IMG/VR virus record: IMGVR_UViG_3300030090_002325
Location: 1 to 64,000 of that record
DNA: 64,000 nucleotides
Source of the DNA: a virus
Strand: one strand, 5' to 3'
In this document: in pieces, positions 41,879-50,850 of the stretch
How the letters are laid out: every line of letters begins with the position of its first letter
Position numbering within the stretch: the stretch's first letter is position 1
The notes under the pieces: model-generated
Databases searched by the model: none
The model's input: the letters and a program-made list of their open reading frames with translations, nothing else
Told to the model about the DNA's origin: nothing
Translations under genes and position numbers: made by a program

Positions 41879-43007
41879 TTCGCACCCTCCTTATTCCAGC
41901 TGTGTGACGCTCTACTTCACCATAATCCTTGTGTAATATTATGGCCTGAATTTCTCTACCAGCTCTATATCCGGAATCTATTGTCCAAGCATCGCCGGGG
42001 GCCAAAGTTCTAAACGATTCGATAATAACATTCATAGATTCAAAACTACGTTTTGTATGTATATGCCCATGCCAACAATATTTAAACTCGCATTCGGCCC
42101 ATTCTGGGCAATCTACAGCCATTATAGAGGCAAGCTTTTCTGGCTTCGGCATGTGTCCATGAGTTATACCAATTAAATTCTTGCCAAAATTATAGTAATA
42201 CATGGCTTTAGGTGAGTCTTCAATAATTACACGTTTATTATCATCATAAAATGTAGCCAAAGCACAGCTCAATGCTACATGAGAATGCGGATCATGATTT
42301 CCTGCTACATTTCTAACACGCACAATTTTATGTTTTGTCAAGGCTTTTTCTATAAAGTACCTGAGAACATATATACCGGATTTAATAATTTTAGAAAATC
42401 TGGAATCAGCATCGAGAGGGTTTTTATTTGCGGGGGTTTGGTTTAACGAATCATCTATATGGTAAAAATCACCAAGCTGTGCGATTAATATTTCATGTGT
42501 AGAAGGAATAGCATCTATAATTCTATCAGCCGCGTCAGTTAAATCCTTACATCCTATCTTTAAATCGAAGTCTTCCTTAGCTTTCTCCTCCCATGACAAC
42601 ATACCCAGGTGAGCATCGCCAATGCATATACAAGCTAGAAGGTCTTTAGTTTTTACTTTGGGGGTTTTAGTGGTTACAGACCTAGCTTTAACCTTCTCAT
42701 TAAAGGCGGAAACTGTTTCATCAATTACTTCTTGGGTGGTTTTTTGACCTTTTTGTGGTTTACCTTTAACCCATGTAGCTGCAGGAGCGCCGGCTTCATT
42801 ATAGAGTGTAGATTGTCCTGATTCTTGTTTTTGTTTTCTTAGACGTACCCGATAAACAGTATCAGCTATTGTAGATCTAGCTACATTTAGTTCCAAAGAT
42901 GCTTCTGCTTGGGACTTCCCTTCAGAAAGAACTTTAATATAAGCATTTTCTTTTATGGTTATACAATATGGCAATAACCCGCCATAGTCAGGATCTTTCC
43001 AGGCCAT
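41859..43007 (-). CDS. Metallophosphoesterase with N-terminal HTH (382 aa)
   Basis: Calcineurin-like metal-binding motifs in order: D131-A-H133, G179-D180-F-Y-H183, G236-N-H-D239, then ITHGH and HGHIHT near 290 and 330. Residues about 25-55 (EGKSQAEASLELNVARSTIA then DTVYRVR) are a helix-turn-helix. A DNA-binding HTH on an Mre11-like phosphoesterase suggests a nuclease or DNA-repair enzyme. It is an outlier among tail and lysis genes. Confidence 0.85.
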   Translation of the reverse strand: MAWKDPDYGGLLPYCITIKENAYIKVLSEGKSQAEASLELNVARSTIADTVYRVRLRKQKQESGQSTLYNEAGAPAATWVKGKPQKGQKTTQEVIDETVSAFNEKVKARSVTTKTPKVKTKDLLACICIGDAHLGMLSWEEKAKEDFDLKIGCKDLTDAADRIIDAIPSTHEILIAQLGDFYHIDDSLNQTPANKNPLDADSRFSKIIKSGIYVLRYFIEKALTKHKIVRVRNVAGNHDPHSHVALSCALATFYDDNKRVIIEDSPKAMYYYNFGKNLIGITHGHMPKPEKLASIMAVDCPEWAECEFKYCWHGHIHTKRSFESMNVIIESFRTLAPGDAWTIDSGYRAGREIQAIILHKDYGEVERHTAGIRRVRNEKKGL

Positions 43008-43029
43008 AAAAATGCCTCGTTTTTATTGT

Positions 43030-43167
43030 TTATAATGAACCAGTAATATAACCAAGTATAAATACTAGTATGTACCAAACAAAAGGCGGAACATATCCAG
43101 CCCAATCTTTAAGTTTGTTCAACATATTATTTACTCCCTCTTCCATTAAGTCAACTAACTCTTTCAT
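43030..43167 (-). CDS. Single-membrane-segment small protein (45 aa)
   Basis: Found by translating the gap: MKELVDLMEEGVNNMLNKLK, a short loop, then VPPFVWYILVFILGYITGSL as one membrane helix. It overlaps the 3-TM holin gene by 4 bases. Candidate antiholin, spanin fragment or accessory lysis factor (inference). Confidence 0.6.
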   Translation of the reverse strand: MKELVDLMEEGVNNMLNKLKDWAGYVPPFVWYILVFILGYITGSL

Positions 43168-43535
43168 TTTGTTGTTTTTTTCACCTTGTCGTACGATCTA
43201 GCGGTCGCCAAACCGAGCATTCCCATCAAAACCGGAAGCATCGTTCCTGTGTCAGCCTGCGGCACAATGATACCAAATGGCGCTGCTAGTGGGGAAACCA
43301 AAAAATTTATAGCAAAGCCTAAAACACAAACCCACGCACAAGCGGGACGCCAGGAACTTTGGAACCAATTTCCCTTCGCTTCTTCTCGATTGACAGCTAT
43401 CTGAGCTAGAGCAATTTCTTGGGCATGATTCTCAGCCATAGTAGAAATTTCATGCGCTAACTTCTGTTTAGTGTCAGCATCTGGTATGAATTTATCCAGT
43501 AGTGAAGCTACTGGTCCTATTAAGGCTTGTAACAT
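43164..43535 (-). CDS. Holin of the 3TM/GTA type (123 aa)
   Basis: N-terminal amphipathic helices with LQALIGPVASLLDKFIP, then a charged helix, then two or three membrane segments (ACAWVCVLGFAINFLVS, APFGIIVPQ, LPVLMGMLGLATARS). This is the layout of the 3-TM holins (DUF3154) of phages and gene transfer agents. It would time endolysin release. Confidence 0.8.
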   Translation of the reverse strand: MLQALIGPVASLLDKFIPDADTKQKLAHEISTMAENHAQEIALAQIAVNREEAKGNWFQSSWRPACAWVCVLGFAINFLVSPLAAPFGIIVPQADTGTMLPVLMGMLGLATARSYDKVKKTTK

Positions 43536-43567
43536 TAGGGTTTAGTTAGGCCACGTTATATTGTAAA

Positions 43568-43855
43568 TCATTTGGGGTTATCCCTTTTTACTTTAGCAAT
43601 AGCATCTTTCCATGTAGTTGTGCCATTTATTAAATCTTTGTATTGCATGTCGAGTTGATCGCCAATACTGGGATATTGGTTACGACGTTTTTTAATAACC
43701 AATACTTTATTAGGATCAGTCCACTTACTTCCATCCCACACTTGTTTTCCTGACTCAGGCGCGACTAAAACTTTAGTTAAGCTGTCTGATAAATCTTGCG
43801 AATCATCTGTTGCTTGAACTAATTTACCTTTATCATCTACCCAAAATTTTGTCAT
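43568..43855 (-). CDS. Tail-fibre-associated small protein (95 aa)
   Basis: The start is set at MTKFWVDDKGKLVQ on the ATGA overlap with the upstream gene. The central NQYPSIGDQLDMQYKDLING is a pattern recurring in small phage proteins encoded next to tail fibres. A related YPTIEE unit is in the 82-aa gene upstream. Probable fibre assembly or tip protein. Confidence 0.66.
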   Translation of the reverse strand: MTKFWVDDKGKLVQATDDSQDLSDSLTKVLVAPESGKQVWDGSKWTDPNKVLVIKKRRNQYPSIGDQLDMQYKDLINGTTTWKDAIAKVKRDNPK

Positions 43856-44319
43856 AGCCATGCCCTCACAATCCATCTCCAGTCATTAACGTCTATACCA
43901 GATTTATCAAACCCAGTTTTATTTATTACTTGAATTTCACTTGATTGAATAATAGACACATTAGAACTATCACAACAACTTGTATACCCTTGATCTGAAC
44001 CATCGTGGCTAGTGTTGTTTACCATTATCTCATCTCCGACAGAATAATTTGCATCTGCCGTTTTACAAATTAAAGTTATTGTGTATTCAGTTGGTTTTGC
44101 TCCTAATCCATGCGCTACATTCAAAGCTGTATCAACAGCCACAGTTTGTTCTGAACTTATAAATGAGGGCGATATTCCAAAATCAGTTCCAGCATCATCG
44201 GTAAACTTTAATTGATTTGGTGCTTGATTATCAACCCATACTTGTCCAGAACCAGCAACGTCAGCAGCAGCATCTGCACTTTCTACTAAAAATAAACTTG
44301 TATTGGTTATCTTACTCAT
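43852..44319 (-). CDS. Tail fibre/virion protein (155 aa)
   Basis: Begins MSKITNTSLFLVESADAAAD, with a GQVWVDNQAPNQLKFTDDAG stretch typical of phage fibre modules. Beta-rich with two adjacent Cys. It overlaps both neighbours by 4 bases. Confidence 0.66.
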   Translation of the reverse strand: MSKITNTSLFLVESADAAADVAGSGQVWVDNQAPNQLKFTDDAGTDFGISPSFISSEQTVAVDTALNVAHGLGAKPTEYTITLICKTADANYSVGDEIMVNNTSHDGSDQGYTSCCDSSNVSIIQSSEIQVINKTGFDKSGIDVNDWRWIVRAWL

Positions 44320-44564
44320 TTGGGATATTTCTCCTTAACAGCTTTTCTTTTAGCCTGAAGTGCAGTTAAATCATCATCAAGTATTGCGTGGACACATTCC
44401 TCTATCGTTGGGTATTCCGACATACGTTTAGCCTTATAATCAAGAGCATTAAAATTCTTCTTTGCTTCTGCTTCAGCAGCAGCAATATTATCTTTTTCTT
44501 CTTGGGTATAAGAACGTGTTATCTTTTCCCCTGTTTGTACGTTTACTTCAATTACGTCTGCCAT
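44316..44564 (-). CDS. Tail-fibre-associated small protein (82 aa)
   Basis: Acidic N-terminal part, Ala/Glu helix, then EYPTIEECVHAILDDDLTAL and a KxKYPK end, a small fibre-associated family pattern shared with the 95-aa gene. Its role in fibre assembly is inferred. Confidence 0.64.
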   Translation of the reverse strand: MADVIEVNVQTGEKITRSYTQEEKDNIAAAEAEAKKNFNALDYKAKRMSEYPTIEECVHAILDDDLTALQAKRKAVKEKYPK

Positions 44565-44573
44565 ATTATTTTC

Positions 44574-45119
44574 CTATTGAAATTGAATAGCGGCTGCACC
44601 CGCATCAAAGGTGTCTGAACCATTTACATGAGTTAATCTAACTCGGTCTAATGTTCCGCTAAGAGCCTTACTCCCAGCACCCCAAGCCATAATAGTTGTG
44701 CTTTGGACTGCTGCACTATACATCCCAACCCAAGTATTATTAGATGAATCTTCAAGATAAATATCCACTACTATTTCATTTAAAAGAGAAGCTGCATCAT
44801 TGAATATAATAAACCCCGCAGTTGAACCCTCAGTAGCTGCACTTGTACCAGAAATTCTCCCATATCTGCTAAGATACCCAGATGTTTCTATACCACCAGA
44901 ATCACCTAATTGTACTAAGAACTCACTTGTTCCACTACCAGACATAGAGTGTGTTAATAAGGTAACACGTTTAACTCCCGCAGGAATGCTAGTAAAATCA
45001 ATACTTGTTCCACTTGTTGTGGCTTGTTCTGCACTTAAACTAATACTATAAGGATTCGCTCCCGCAGCATTTTCAATTTCTTCAGTTACAATTTTTGCGC
45101 TTTGAATTTGTGTTCCCAT
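44574..45119 (-). CDS. Tail fibre protein (181 aa)
   Basis: Begins MGTQIQSAKIVTEEIENAAG; Ser/Thr/Gly-rich beta strands (SGTSEFLVQLGDSGGIETSG, YSAAVQSTT) and no catalytic motif. Reads as a fibre or baseplate subunit by composition and location. Confidence 0.66.
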   Translation of the reverse strand: MGTQIQSAKIVTEEIENAAGANPYSISLSAEQATTSGTSIDFTSIPAGVKRVTLLTHSMSGSGTSEFLVQLGDSGGIETSGYLSRYGRISGTSAATEGSTAGFIIFNDAASLLNEIVVDIYLEDSSNNTWVGMYSAAVQSTTIMAWGAGSKALSGTLDRVRLTHVNGSDTFDAGAAAIQFQ

Positions 45120-45129
45120 TATTTATCCT

Positions 45130-45600
45130 CTAAACCTTTAAGTCCTGTACCTCTTTAATAACTGATTCCATACCTTCTTTTAATTTATCAACATCAGAAG
45201 CACCAGTAATCTTAGTATTTTTCGTAGCATCTCTTAAAACTGTCTTTTTATCAGCTACCGCCTTTTTAACATCTGCATCACCATCTTCATCAGCGCGTTG
45301 GTATGCAATATCTAGTTCTTGAAACTTAGGGGTTCTGGCTTGTCTAACTTTAATCTTTGCTTCTTCTTTTGCTTTAGCTAAATCTATCTCAGCACTTTTT
45401 CCTTTAGAAGTCGTCCAAGCATTACGAAACGTCCTGTCATTAGGTATTGTATCAACTTCCACTATATCTGCTGAACCCAAACAATCTTCAGGAACAACCT
45501 TTTTTAATAAATCTTCCATTGTTCCTTTATATTCTTTCGTTGGAATAACTATTTTAGCGATGCCATCTTCGCCTTGATATACTATTCTTTTATCATTCAT
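45130..45600 (-). CDS. Tail-fibre-assembly-like protein (156 aa)
   Basis: The start is set at MNDKRIVYQGEDGIAKIVIP, 7 bases after GGAG; an upstream ATG is rejected. The IPNDRTFRNAW region and a helical C-terminus with RTPKFQELDIAYQRA fit a small phage tail-fibre-associated family. It shares one base with the upstream fibre gene. Confidence 0.66.
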   Translation of the reverse strand: MNDKRIVYQGEDGIAKIVIPTKEYKGTMEDLLKKVVPEDCLGSADIVEVDTIPNDRTFRNAWTTSKGKSAEIDLAKAKEEAKIKVRQARTPKFQELDIAYQRADEDGDADVKKAVADKKTVLRDATKNTKITGASDVDKLKEGMESVIKEVQDLKV

Positions 45601-46022
45601 TATTGAACTCCAATACACATTACATCTACAACGGCTGGATTAAGATGCCCACTTGAATTTTTTACATCATCCCAACATTGTACTCTTACAGTTCCAGCAG
45701 TTTTTACAGCAGAATTATCAAACGACATTCCACCCCATGCAGTTCCAGCAGCATCGCACAACCCTGTGGCACACCAATTAGCACTACCGAAATCAGTATC
45801 AATATTAACTGTGTAATCGCCATTCCCATTATCAGTTAAAGAAGCTACATTAAAGGATGCTGCGGGAGAAATTGTCCCCGCGCTTCCATCAAAGGTTACC
45901 CATGCTTTTACTGAACCCGCCAAAATATTTGCTGGAGTAGAGGAATTACCACCACTTGCATCTTGTACATTTGTTGCCCTAATATTCGTTGTCGTGACAT
46001 TTGTGCTATCTATTGTACTCAT
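45600..46022 (-). CDS. Tail fibre protein (140 aa)
   Basis: Begins MSTIDSTNVTTTNIRATNVQ with a SGGNSSTPANI stretch, then VKAWVTFDGSAGTIS and strands with several Cys. This is a typical short fibre domain pattern seen in marine phages. Confidence 0.66.
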   Translation of the reverse strand: MSTIDSTNVTTTNIRATNVQDASGGNSSTPANILAGSVKAWVTFDGSAGTISPAASFNVASLTDNGNGDYTVNIDTDFGSANWCATGLCDAAGTAWGGMSFDNSAVKTAGTVRVQCWDDVKNSSGHLNPAVVDVMCIGVQ

Positions 46023-46031
46023 TTCTTATCC

Positions 46032-47243
46032 TCAAATAATATTCCATTGTGAACCAGATGGAACTGTAACTGTACCACTATCTATAGTAATGGGGCCAGA
46101 TGTCATACCATTTATATTTTGGTATATAGTGTGTGTTCCAGAACCCGTACCAGTAATATTTACAGCTGATCCACCAAATGTTTCTGACACTTTTAAAGTA
46201 GAAGCAGCAACATCTCTAACAAAATACTGCGTTCCTGCGGCTAGACCAGCAGGGAGAGCACCGCCAGAATTTTCAAATTGAACTGTGTCATTATCAGCAA
46301 AGCCATCATCTGTTCCTTTATTTATGGTATCCGCACTTGCATCAGCTGTGCAAGTAGCAGCATGATCTCTTATATTTATAGTCTCAGCTATATTTGTAGC
46401 ATTTGTTCTGATAACTGCATTTGTTCCAACAGAAGGACCACCTCCTGCACTTGCTACTACTGCCGTTCCATCAGCTTTTGTATAATTAACGCATTGAACG
46501 TCATTACTAGCCGTGCTAAAAAATTCTGCTACATCCCCAGCTGCTGTAGTTATATTAGCTTCACCAGGTAAATCTAAATCAGTAGCGTTATGGGTAAGCT
46601 GAAGAGCGCCATCAAACTGGCAAAAGAAATGACGATTAGCAGCTACAGTAAACGCGGTAATTGTGGTTGTGCCTGTTACATCAAAATAGTTACCATCTGT
46701 AGGAACTGTTGGGCTACCTGATGCAAAATCTGAGCCTTTTTTAGTTATACCAACTTCTAAATTTGTTCTTGCTGCCGCTGCTGTGCTTGCTCCTGTACCA
46801 CCCTCTGTAAGGGCTAAATCTGTTCCTAAAGTTAGTGATGTTAAATGATTAACAGCATCTACAACATTTGTGCCATTATTATAAACCCACATTGTTTTAC
46901 CAGCTGCTACTGCAATACCTGTTCCCGAAGGAGTTTTAATAGTAATAGCATCTGCACATCCATTATTAACTAAATAGCTTTTTTCAATGGCAGGGACTAC
47001 TAAATTCTGAGCACCGCCAGACGTTCCAGTTAAATTAAGTCTTAAATTACGAGCTGGTTGAGCAGCAACAGTATCAGATAAAGTTAAGGTTACAGTTCCA
47101 CTAGAAAAAGACACATCTGTAGAACCAGCGATAGCTTCTGTCAAAGCCACTGAAAGGTTATTATTAGTAGTGGTCCCCCATGTGCCGGATTGTTCACCAG
47201 TTGCTATTAGCTCAAATTTTAATGATGAAAATGTACTAGCCAT
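46032..47243 (-). CDS. Tail fibre protein (403 aa)
   Basis: Begins MASTFSSLKFELIATGEQSG TWGTTTNNN: the TGEQSGTWG pattern is common at the N-terminus of marine phage fibre proteins. Long Thr/Ala/Gly beta stretches follow. Largest fibre of the cluster and a likely host-recognition component (inference). Confidence 0.75.
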   Translation of the reverse strand: MASTFSSLKFELIATGEQSGTWGTTTNNNLSVALTEAIAGSTDVSFSSGTVTLTLSDTVAAQPARNLRLNLTGTSGGAQNLVVPAIEKSYLVNNGCADAITIKTPSGTGIAVAAGKTMWVYNNGTNVVDAVNHLTSLTLGTDLALTEGGTGASTAAAARTNLEVGITKKGSDFASGSPTVPTDGNYFDVTGTTTITAFTVAANRHFFCQFDGALQLTHNATDLDLPGEANITTAAGDVAEFFSTASNDVQCVNYTKADGTAVVASAGGGPSVGTNAVIRTNATNIAETINIRDHAATCTADASADTINKGTDDGFADNDTVQFENSGGALPAGLAAGTQYFVRDVAASTLKVSETFGGSAVNITGTGSGTHTIYQNINGMTSGPITIDSGTVTVPSGSQWNII

Positions 47244-47253
47244 ATTATTTCCT

Positions 47254-47691
47254 CTATATTTCTTTCCAGTCCGGTGTTTGGTCTGTATCTATTATAATCC
47301 AATTAGGGTCACTAATAATAGGTGCAACCCCTTGTATAGTAGCAGATCCTGTTACTAACCTGCTAACCATATTTGTTACAACAGGCGCTTCACTACTTAA
47401 TGCCACTGTCCCTATTAATGTAGTTATCTTTCTAGGGTATATATCTGGTACTAACCCACCAATACTTACATCAAGTGTATCTGGTACTATATCTAATTTA
47501 TTAGTTACAGTAGGTGCTACACCAGCTAATGCTAAAGCTCCCACTGCAGGGGCAGCAATATCCCCAGAAAGTACTGTAGGTGCTGCACTGGCAATAGCCA
47601 ATGCCCCAACAACACCATTACTAGCTAATCCTCGCCCCCAAGGACCAGAACTCCAAGTTCCTCTATCCCAACCTGCAGTTTGAACAGCCAT
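47254..47691 (-). CDS. Repeat-containing fibre protein (145 aa)
   Basis: Four degenerate units, VGALAIASAAPTV, VGALALAGVAPTV, IGTVALSSEAPVV and GSATIQGVAPII, i.e. a [VI]GxxAlxxxAPxV repeat, between MAVQTAGWDRGTWSSGPWGR and a short acidic end. Probably a repeated beta-strand fibre or tip. Confidence 0.68.
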   Translation of the reverse strand: MAVQTAGWDRGTWSSGPWGRGLASNGVVGALAIASAAPTVLSGDIAAPAVGALALAGVAPTVTNKLDIVPDTLDVSIGGLVPDIYPRKITTLIGTVALSSEAPVVTNMVSRLVTGSATIQGVAPIISDPNWIIIDTDQTPDWKEI

Positions 47692-47700
47692 TTTTACTCC

Positions 47701-48159
47701 TTAAGTTAGAGTAAATATGCCGGTAGCAGCTGGTATAATTGTTAAAGTATTAGGCGACGTTACAGTAAAATTAGAACTTGATAATTGGCAAAAACATAAT
47801 AATTTACCCGCTCCAGAGCCTGTAGAATTACGTATAATCGCAAATTTAATATCTGCTAAATTAGCGCCTGACGCAGTAAAAGTAAGTCCTGTAGTGGTTT
47901 GAGTAAATTTCATTTGTTTAGCCGAAGCCCCAGTTACCCATTGAGCTGTAGCAGGTACAAGATTTCTACCACCCGCTGCATACCCACCAGCAGTGGCTAT
48001 TTCGTTAGTAACAGAAGCATAAGTACTTAATGTAAAAGTAGACGCATTACTACTAGCTGAAGCTAAAACCATTTTAAATACCCCAGCGCCTAATGTAATC
48101 GTGCCATTACCAATATATTTTTTTGCACTATTGTAAAGTTGCCATGCTGATGCGGCCAT
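47701..48159 (-). CDS. Virion/fibre protein, copy A of a paired fold (152 aa)
   Basis: Begins MAASAWQLYNSAKKYIGNGT, then FKMVLASASSNAST, a TNEIATAGGYAAGGRNL stretch and C-terminal beta strands. The 149-aa gene on the other side of the methyltransferase-fusion gene has the same order of elements (FKIALYTS, NEVSGTGYTAGGNTL), so the two are likely paralogues. Confidence 0.65.
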   Translation of the reverse strand: MAASAWQLYNSAKKYIGNGTITLGAGVFKMVLASASSNASTFTLSTYASVTNEIATAGGYAAGGRNLVPATAQWVTGASAKQMKFTQTTTGLTFTASGANLADIKFAIIRNSTGSGAGKLLCFCQLSSSNFTVTSPNTLTIIPAATGIFTLT

Positions 48160-48162
48160 TTC

Positions 48163-49584
48163 TTAAATCTCCTTAATATCGTTGTATGATGCGCCCATTT
48201 CTAAAATATGATGAAGTAATCCCCCATATATTTCTAGTTCAATTTCTTCGCCTAAAACTCTGATTAAATTAATAAACTCTTGGGCTTGTGAAATCATCCA
48301 AGGGTTACAGTAATAAATTTTCCCGCCCACGTTAACAGGAAGTACTGTATCACCATCATTCTCTTTTTGTTCATATGCATGGTGTGTTTCATTATCTAAG
48401 CATGAATCACACCCAAATAAATGAAATCTTTTATAACCTAACATTCTAAACAAAGGAATGGCTCTAAGCAAAACTGTTGATCCACCTGGAATATGCCACC
48501 ATTGTTCACTTTGTTTATTTAATATATCACTAACTAATTCTGCGCCTGTATGCCATATATATGTCCTATCCTTAGGAAGCCCCTCAAATACTGAAGGGTG
48601 GCATTGGGAAGCTATAAAATATTTACAATCATCTATAACCGGTTTACAAAATCGTGCATTAAATGGTCTAGCATCTACCATAACCATAGCAGAAGGCTTT
48701 ATATCCTTATCAATGCACCATTTATAAGCCCCATTTATAGTAATGAGTTTAACACCGTCAGCTCTTAACTGTCTAATTTTTTCAGTATAATTCTCTAGAC
48801 TGGGCCCACCGCCTACAATCATTACATCTATATCGTTGGTAGGATAAGGCTTAGCTTGTTGAAACCCTAAACCTATATTATGTTTTATATTCGCTTTTAT
48901 TTCTTCATCTGCTGTATTAATTATGCCTATATCTACAATATCAGCCCCATCAACCCATGCTGTAACATAAAAGCAACAAACCCCATCAGATTCATGCGAC
49001 CAATGAATAATACATTGTCTGTCATTAAATTTTTGAAGCCACCATTCATATGGATAGACACTCAAATGTAATTTATACCCAAAATGTTTACCCATGACAT
49101 CATCTTTAGTAGATATTTGAAAAAATACATGTTGGCAAGCGTTGAGACAATTATCCAATACTTGGTCCACATGATGAGGTCTAATATGCTCCATTACATC
49201 TGTACAAAACCCATAAGCTGCTTTGACAGGTAGGGGTTCCGTTAGGTCACATTGTTTAAATCTTAAAGTATGACTTTGAGTTTCAAGCATGGGGATAATT
49301 TCTTCATCTAAACAATTATCTGCAAAATCTACTAACGTTACATCTAATCCTCCAAAGATAGCCAAATTCAAACCACCTCGACCAGTACCACATCCTAAAT
49401 CTATTAAAGAAGAACCTTGTCGTGGTTTAGCTATATTTAAAAATTCGTGATATATACCCTCCCCAGGAGAAACAATACGGTATTCATCTTTCTCCCACAG
49501 CATTTTATATAATTCTTTTTCTGAAGGGCGTTTATTATCTATATTAACTTGAGGAGGATCAGAAATTACGGAGGAATCAGTCAT
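48163..49584 (-). CDS. SAM methyltransferase fused to DUF115-like domain (473 aa)
   Basis: The N-terminal half is a class I methyltransferase with G64-C-G-T-G68 (LIDLGCGTG) and an acidic VTLVDFAD strand end. The C-terminal half (from about residue 230) has VMIVGGGPSLENY and related strands of DUF115/MAF-like proteins, which in bacteria take part in glycan or flagellin modification. Lying inside the fibre cluster, it may modify virion proteins or host surface glycans (inference). The fusion order looks unusual. No signal peptide. Confidence 0.72.
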   Translation of the reverse strand: MTDSSVISDPPQVNIDNKRPSEKELYKMLWEKDEYRIVSPGEGIYHEFLNIAKPRQGSSLIDLGCGTGRGGLNLAIFGGLDVTLVDFADNCLDEEIIPMLETQSHTLRFKQCDLTEPLPVKAAYGFCTDVMEHIRPHHVDQVLDNCLNACQHVFFQISTKDDVMGKHFGYKLHLSVYPYEWWLQKFNDRQCIIHWSHESDGVCCFYVTAWVDGADIVDIGIINTADEEIKANIKHNIGLGFQQAKPYPTNDIDVMIVGGGPSLENYTEKIRQLRADGVKLITINGAYKWCIDKDIKPSAMVMVDARPFNARFCKPVIDDCKYFIASQCHPSVFEGLPKDRTYIWHTGAELVSDILNKQSEQWWHIPGGSTVLLRAIPLFRMLGYKRFHLFGCDSCLDNETHHAYEQKENDGDTVLPVNVGGKIYYCNPWMISQAQEFINLIRVLGEEIELEIYGGLLHHILEMGASYNDIKEI

Positions 49585-50033
49585 TATTCAATCCTTATAA
49601 TAGCGCTGGAAGAATTAGCAGTGGGAAATTCTATAGCTAATGTTTGATTATTAGTTGTTTTAGTATTACCAAAATCTAAAACAGCTACCGCTTTATCACT
49701 TTGGGTACTGTTATAAATTAAAGCACCTCTAGCTGATATAGTAGAACCAGTCCATGAAGTAGGGCTAAAACTTAAAAACGCAGTAGTATCAGTTGACGTA
49801 GGAACTTGTGAAACAGTAAGTGTATTACCCCCCGCAGTATAGCCAGTTCCAGAAACTTCATTAGAAGCACTATACGCTGTTGTAGTGGCGCTTAAATCCG
49901 CATCTGAAGTATATAAAGCTATTTTAAAAGTATCTGCTGTTGTAGCAGCACGTACTACTCCAGTGCCAAAATTATGTATACCATTAAGTAAATCTACTTT
50001 AAAACTTGTAGTTTGTGTTTGAACAATAGCCAT
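49584..50033 (-). CDS. Virion/fibre protein, copy B of a paired fold (149 aa)
   Basis: Begins MAIVQTQTTSFKVDLLNGIH, followed by FKIALYTSDADLS and NEVSGTGYTAGGNTL, matching the order seen in the 152-aa gene beyond the fusion protein. Beta-rich, Thr/Ser/Ala-rich. Probably fibre or decoration. Confidence 0.65.
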   Translation of the reverse strand: MAIVQTQTTSFKVDLLNGIHNFGTGVVRAATTADTFKIALYTSDADLSATTTAYSASNEVSGTGYTAGGNTLTVSQVPTSTDTTAFLSFSPTSWTGSTISARGALIYNSTQSDKAVAVLDFGNTKTTNNQTLAIEFPTANSSSAIIRIE

Positions 50034-50037
50034 TTAT

Positions 50038-50688
50038 TTACGCCCTTTGAGAACGAGGAACCGGAATCCTCACTTGCCCACTACGATAAGCATCGCGTCT
50101 ATTTTTACCCTCTCCTAGACCTTTTAATTCTTCGAGAGCTTCTGCATATCTTTCTCTATATTGATTAGTTATTTCATCATTCTCTTTTAGGTACGCAGCC
50201 GCTTCCAACAACGATCCATAAAATAAAATGGTGTCGAAATTATCACCCAACCAAGAAGTACTAGCAGTAACAATAGAGTCAGGATAGAAATAATAATGTA
50301 GCTCAGCACTGTAGACAATGTCTGGCGTAGGTCCCAATATGAACGTCGTGTCATCAAATATCGCATAGTATTGTGGTTTTCCATTAAAAGTTGTATCAGT
50401 ATCCGGAAAAGATTCTCTGATAAAATTAACATCTTTGTTTAAAAGATAAGTATGCTCATTATTAGCATCTATAACAGATAAACTATAGGTTGATAACCAA
50501 TCAGTAGGGACTTCTAAAAATTTATTATTAGCAGAAATAGTACCAGTTACATTTTTTCTTATATCTGGTATTTGAACAGCATTATATATACGCTGCTCCG
50601 CATTCTTAATAAATGTATTTACATCAGTAGTCGTATATTCGTTTTCCGTATACGAATTGATAGCCGCTACTAATTCTGTGTAGTTCAT
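50038..50688 (-). CDS. Head-tail connector or tail-tube protein (216 aa)
   Basis: Begins MNYTELVAAINSYTENEYTT, then a helix-strand pattern with FIKNAEQRIYNAVQIPDIR and VPTDWLSTYSL, and a helical C-terminus. This resembles marine phage tail-tubular/connector proteins. Position between connector-like genes supports it. Confidence 0.65.
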   Translation of the reverse strand: MNYTELVAAINSYTENEYTTTDVNTFIKNAEQRIYNAVQIPDIRKNVTGTISANNKFLEVPTDWLSTYSLSVIDANNEHTYLLNKDVNFIRESFPDTDTTFNGKPQYYAIFDDTTFILGPTPDIVYSAELHYYFYPDSIVTASTSWLGDNFDTILFYGSLLEAAAYLKENDEITNQYRERYAEALEELKGLGEGKNRRDAYRSGQVRIPVPRSQRA

Positions 50689-50690
50689 AT

Positions 50691-50834
50691 TTACGCCATT
50701 GGTCCTCTAGCTTTATTACCTTTAGTAGCTGCTCCATTTCCTCGTGTTTTAATTCCTGAGGTTTTAATATCCTTTTCTGGATAACCTGCTACATGAGGAA
50801 CTTTAGTTTTTTGTGGTTGCACATATTTTGTCAT
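50691..50834 (-). CDS. Small basic virion-associated protein (47 aa)
   Basis: Found by translating the gap: MTKYVQPQKTKVPHVAGYPE, then a basic GIKTRGNGAATKGNKARGPM tail and A. AAGGAG lies 9 bases before the start. The Gly/Lys/Arg-rich TRGxGAAxKG tail is a pattern I recall in tiny phage proteins near head-tail genes. Confidence 0.65.
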   Translation of the reverse strand: MTKYVQPQKTKVPHVAGYPEKDIKTSGIKTRGNGAATKGNKARGPMA

Positions 50835-50850
50835 TTAATATCTCCTTAGT

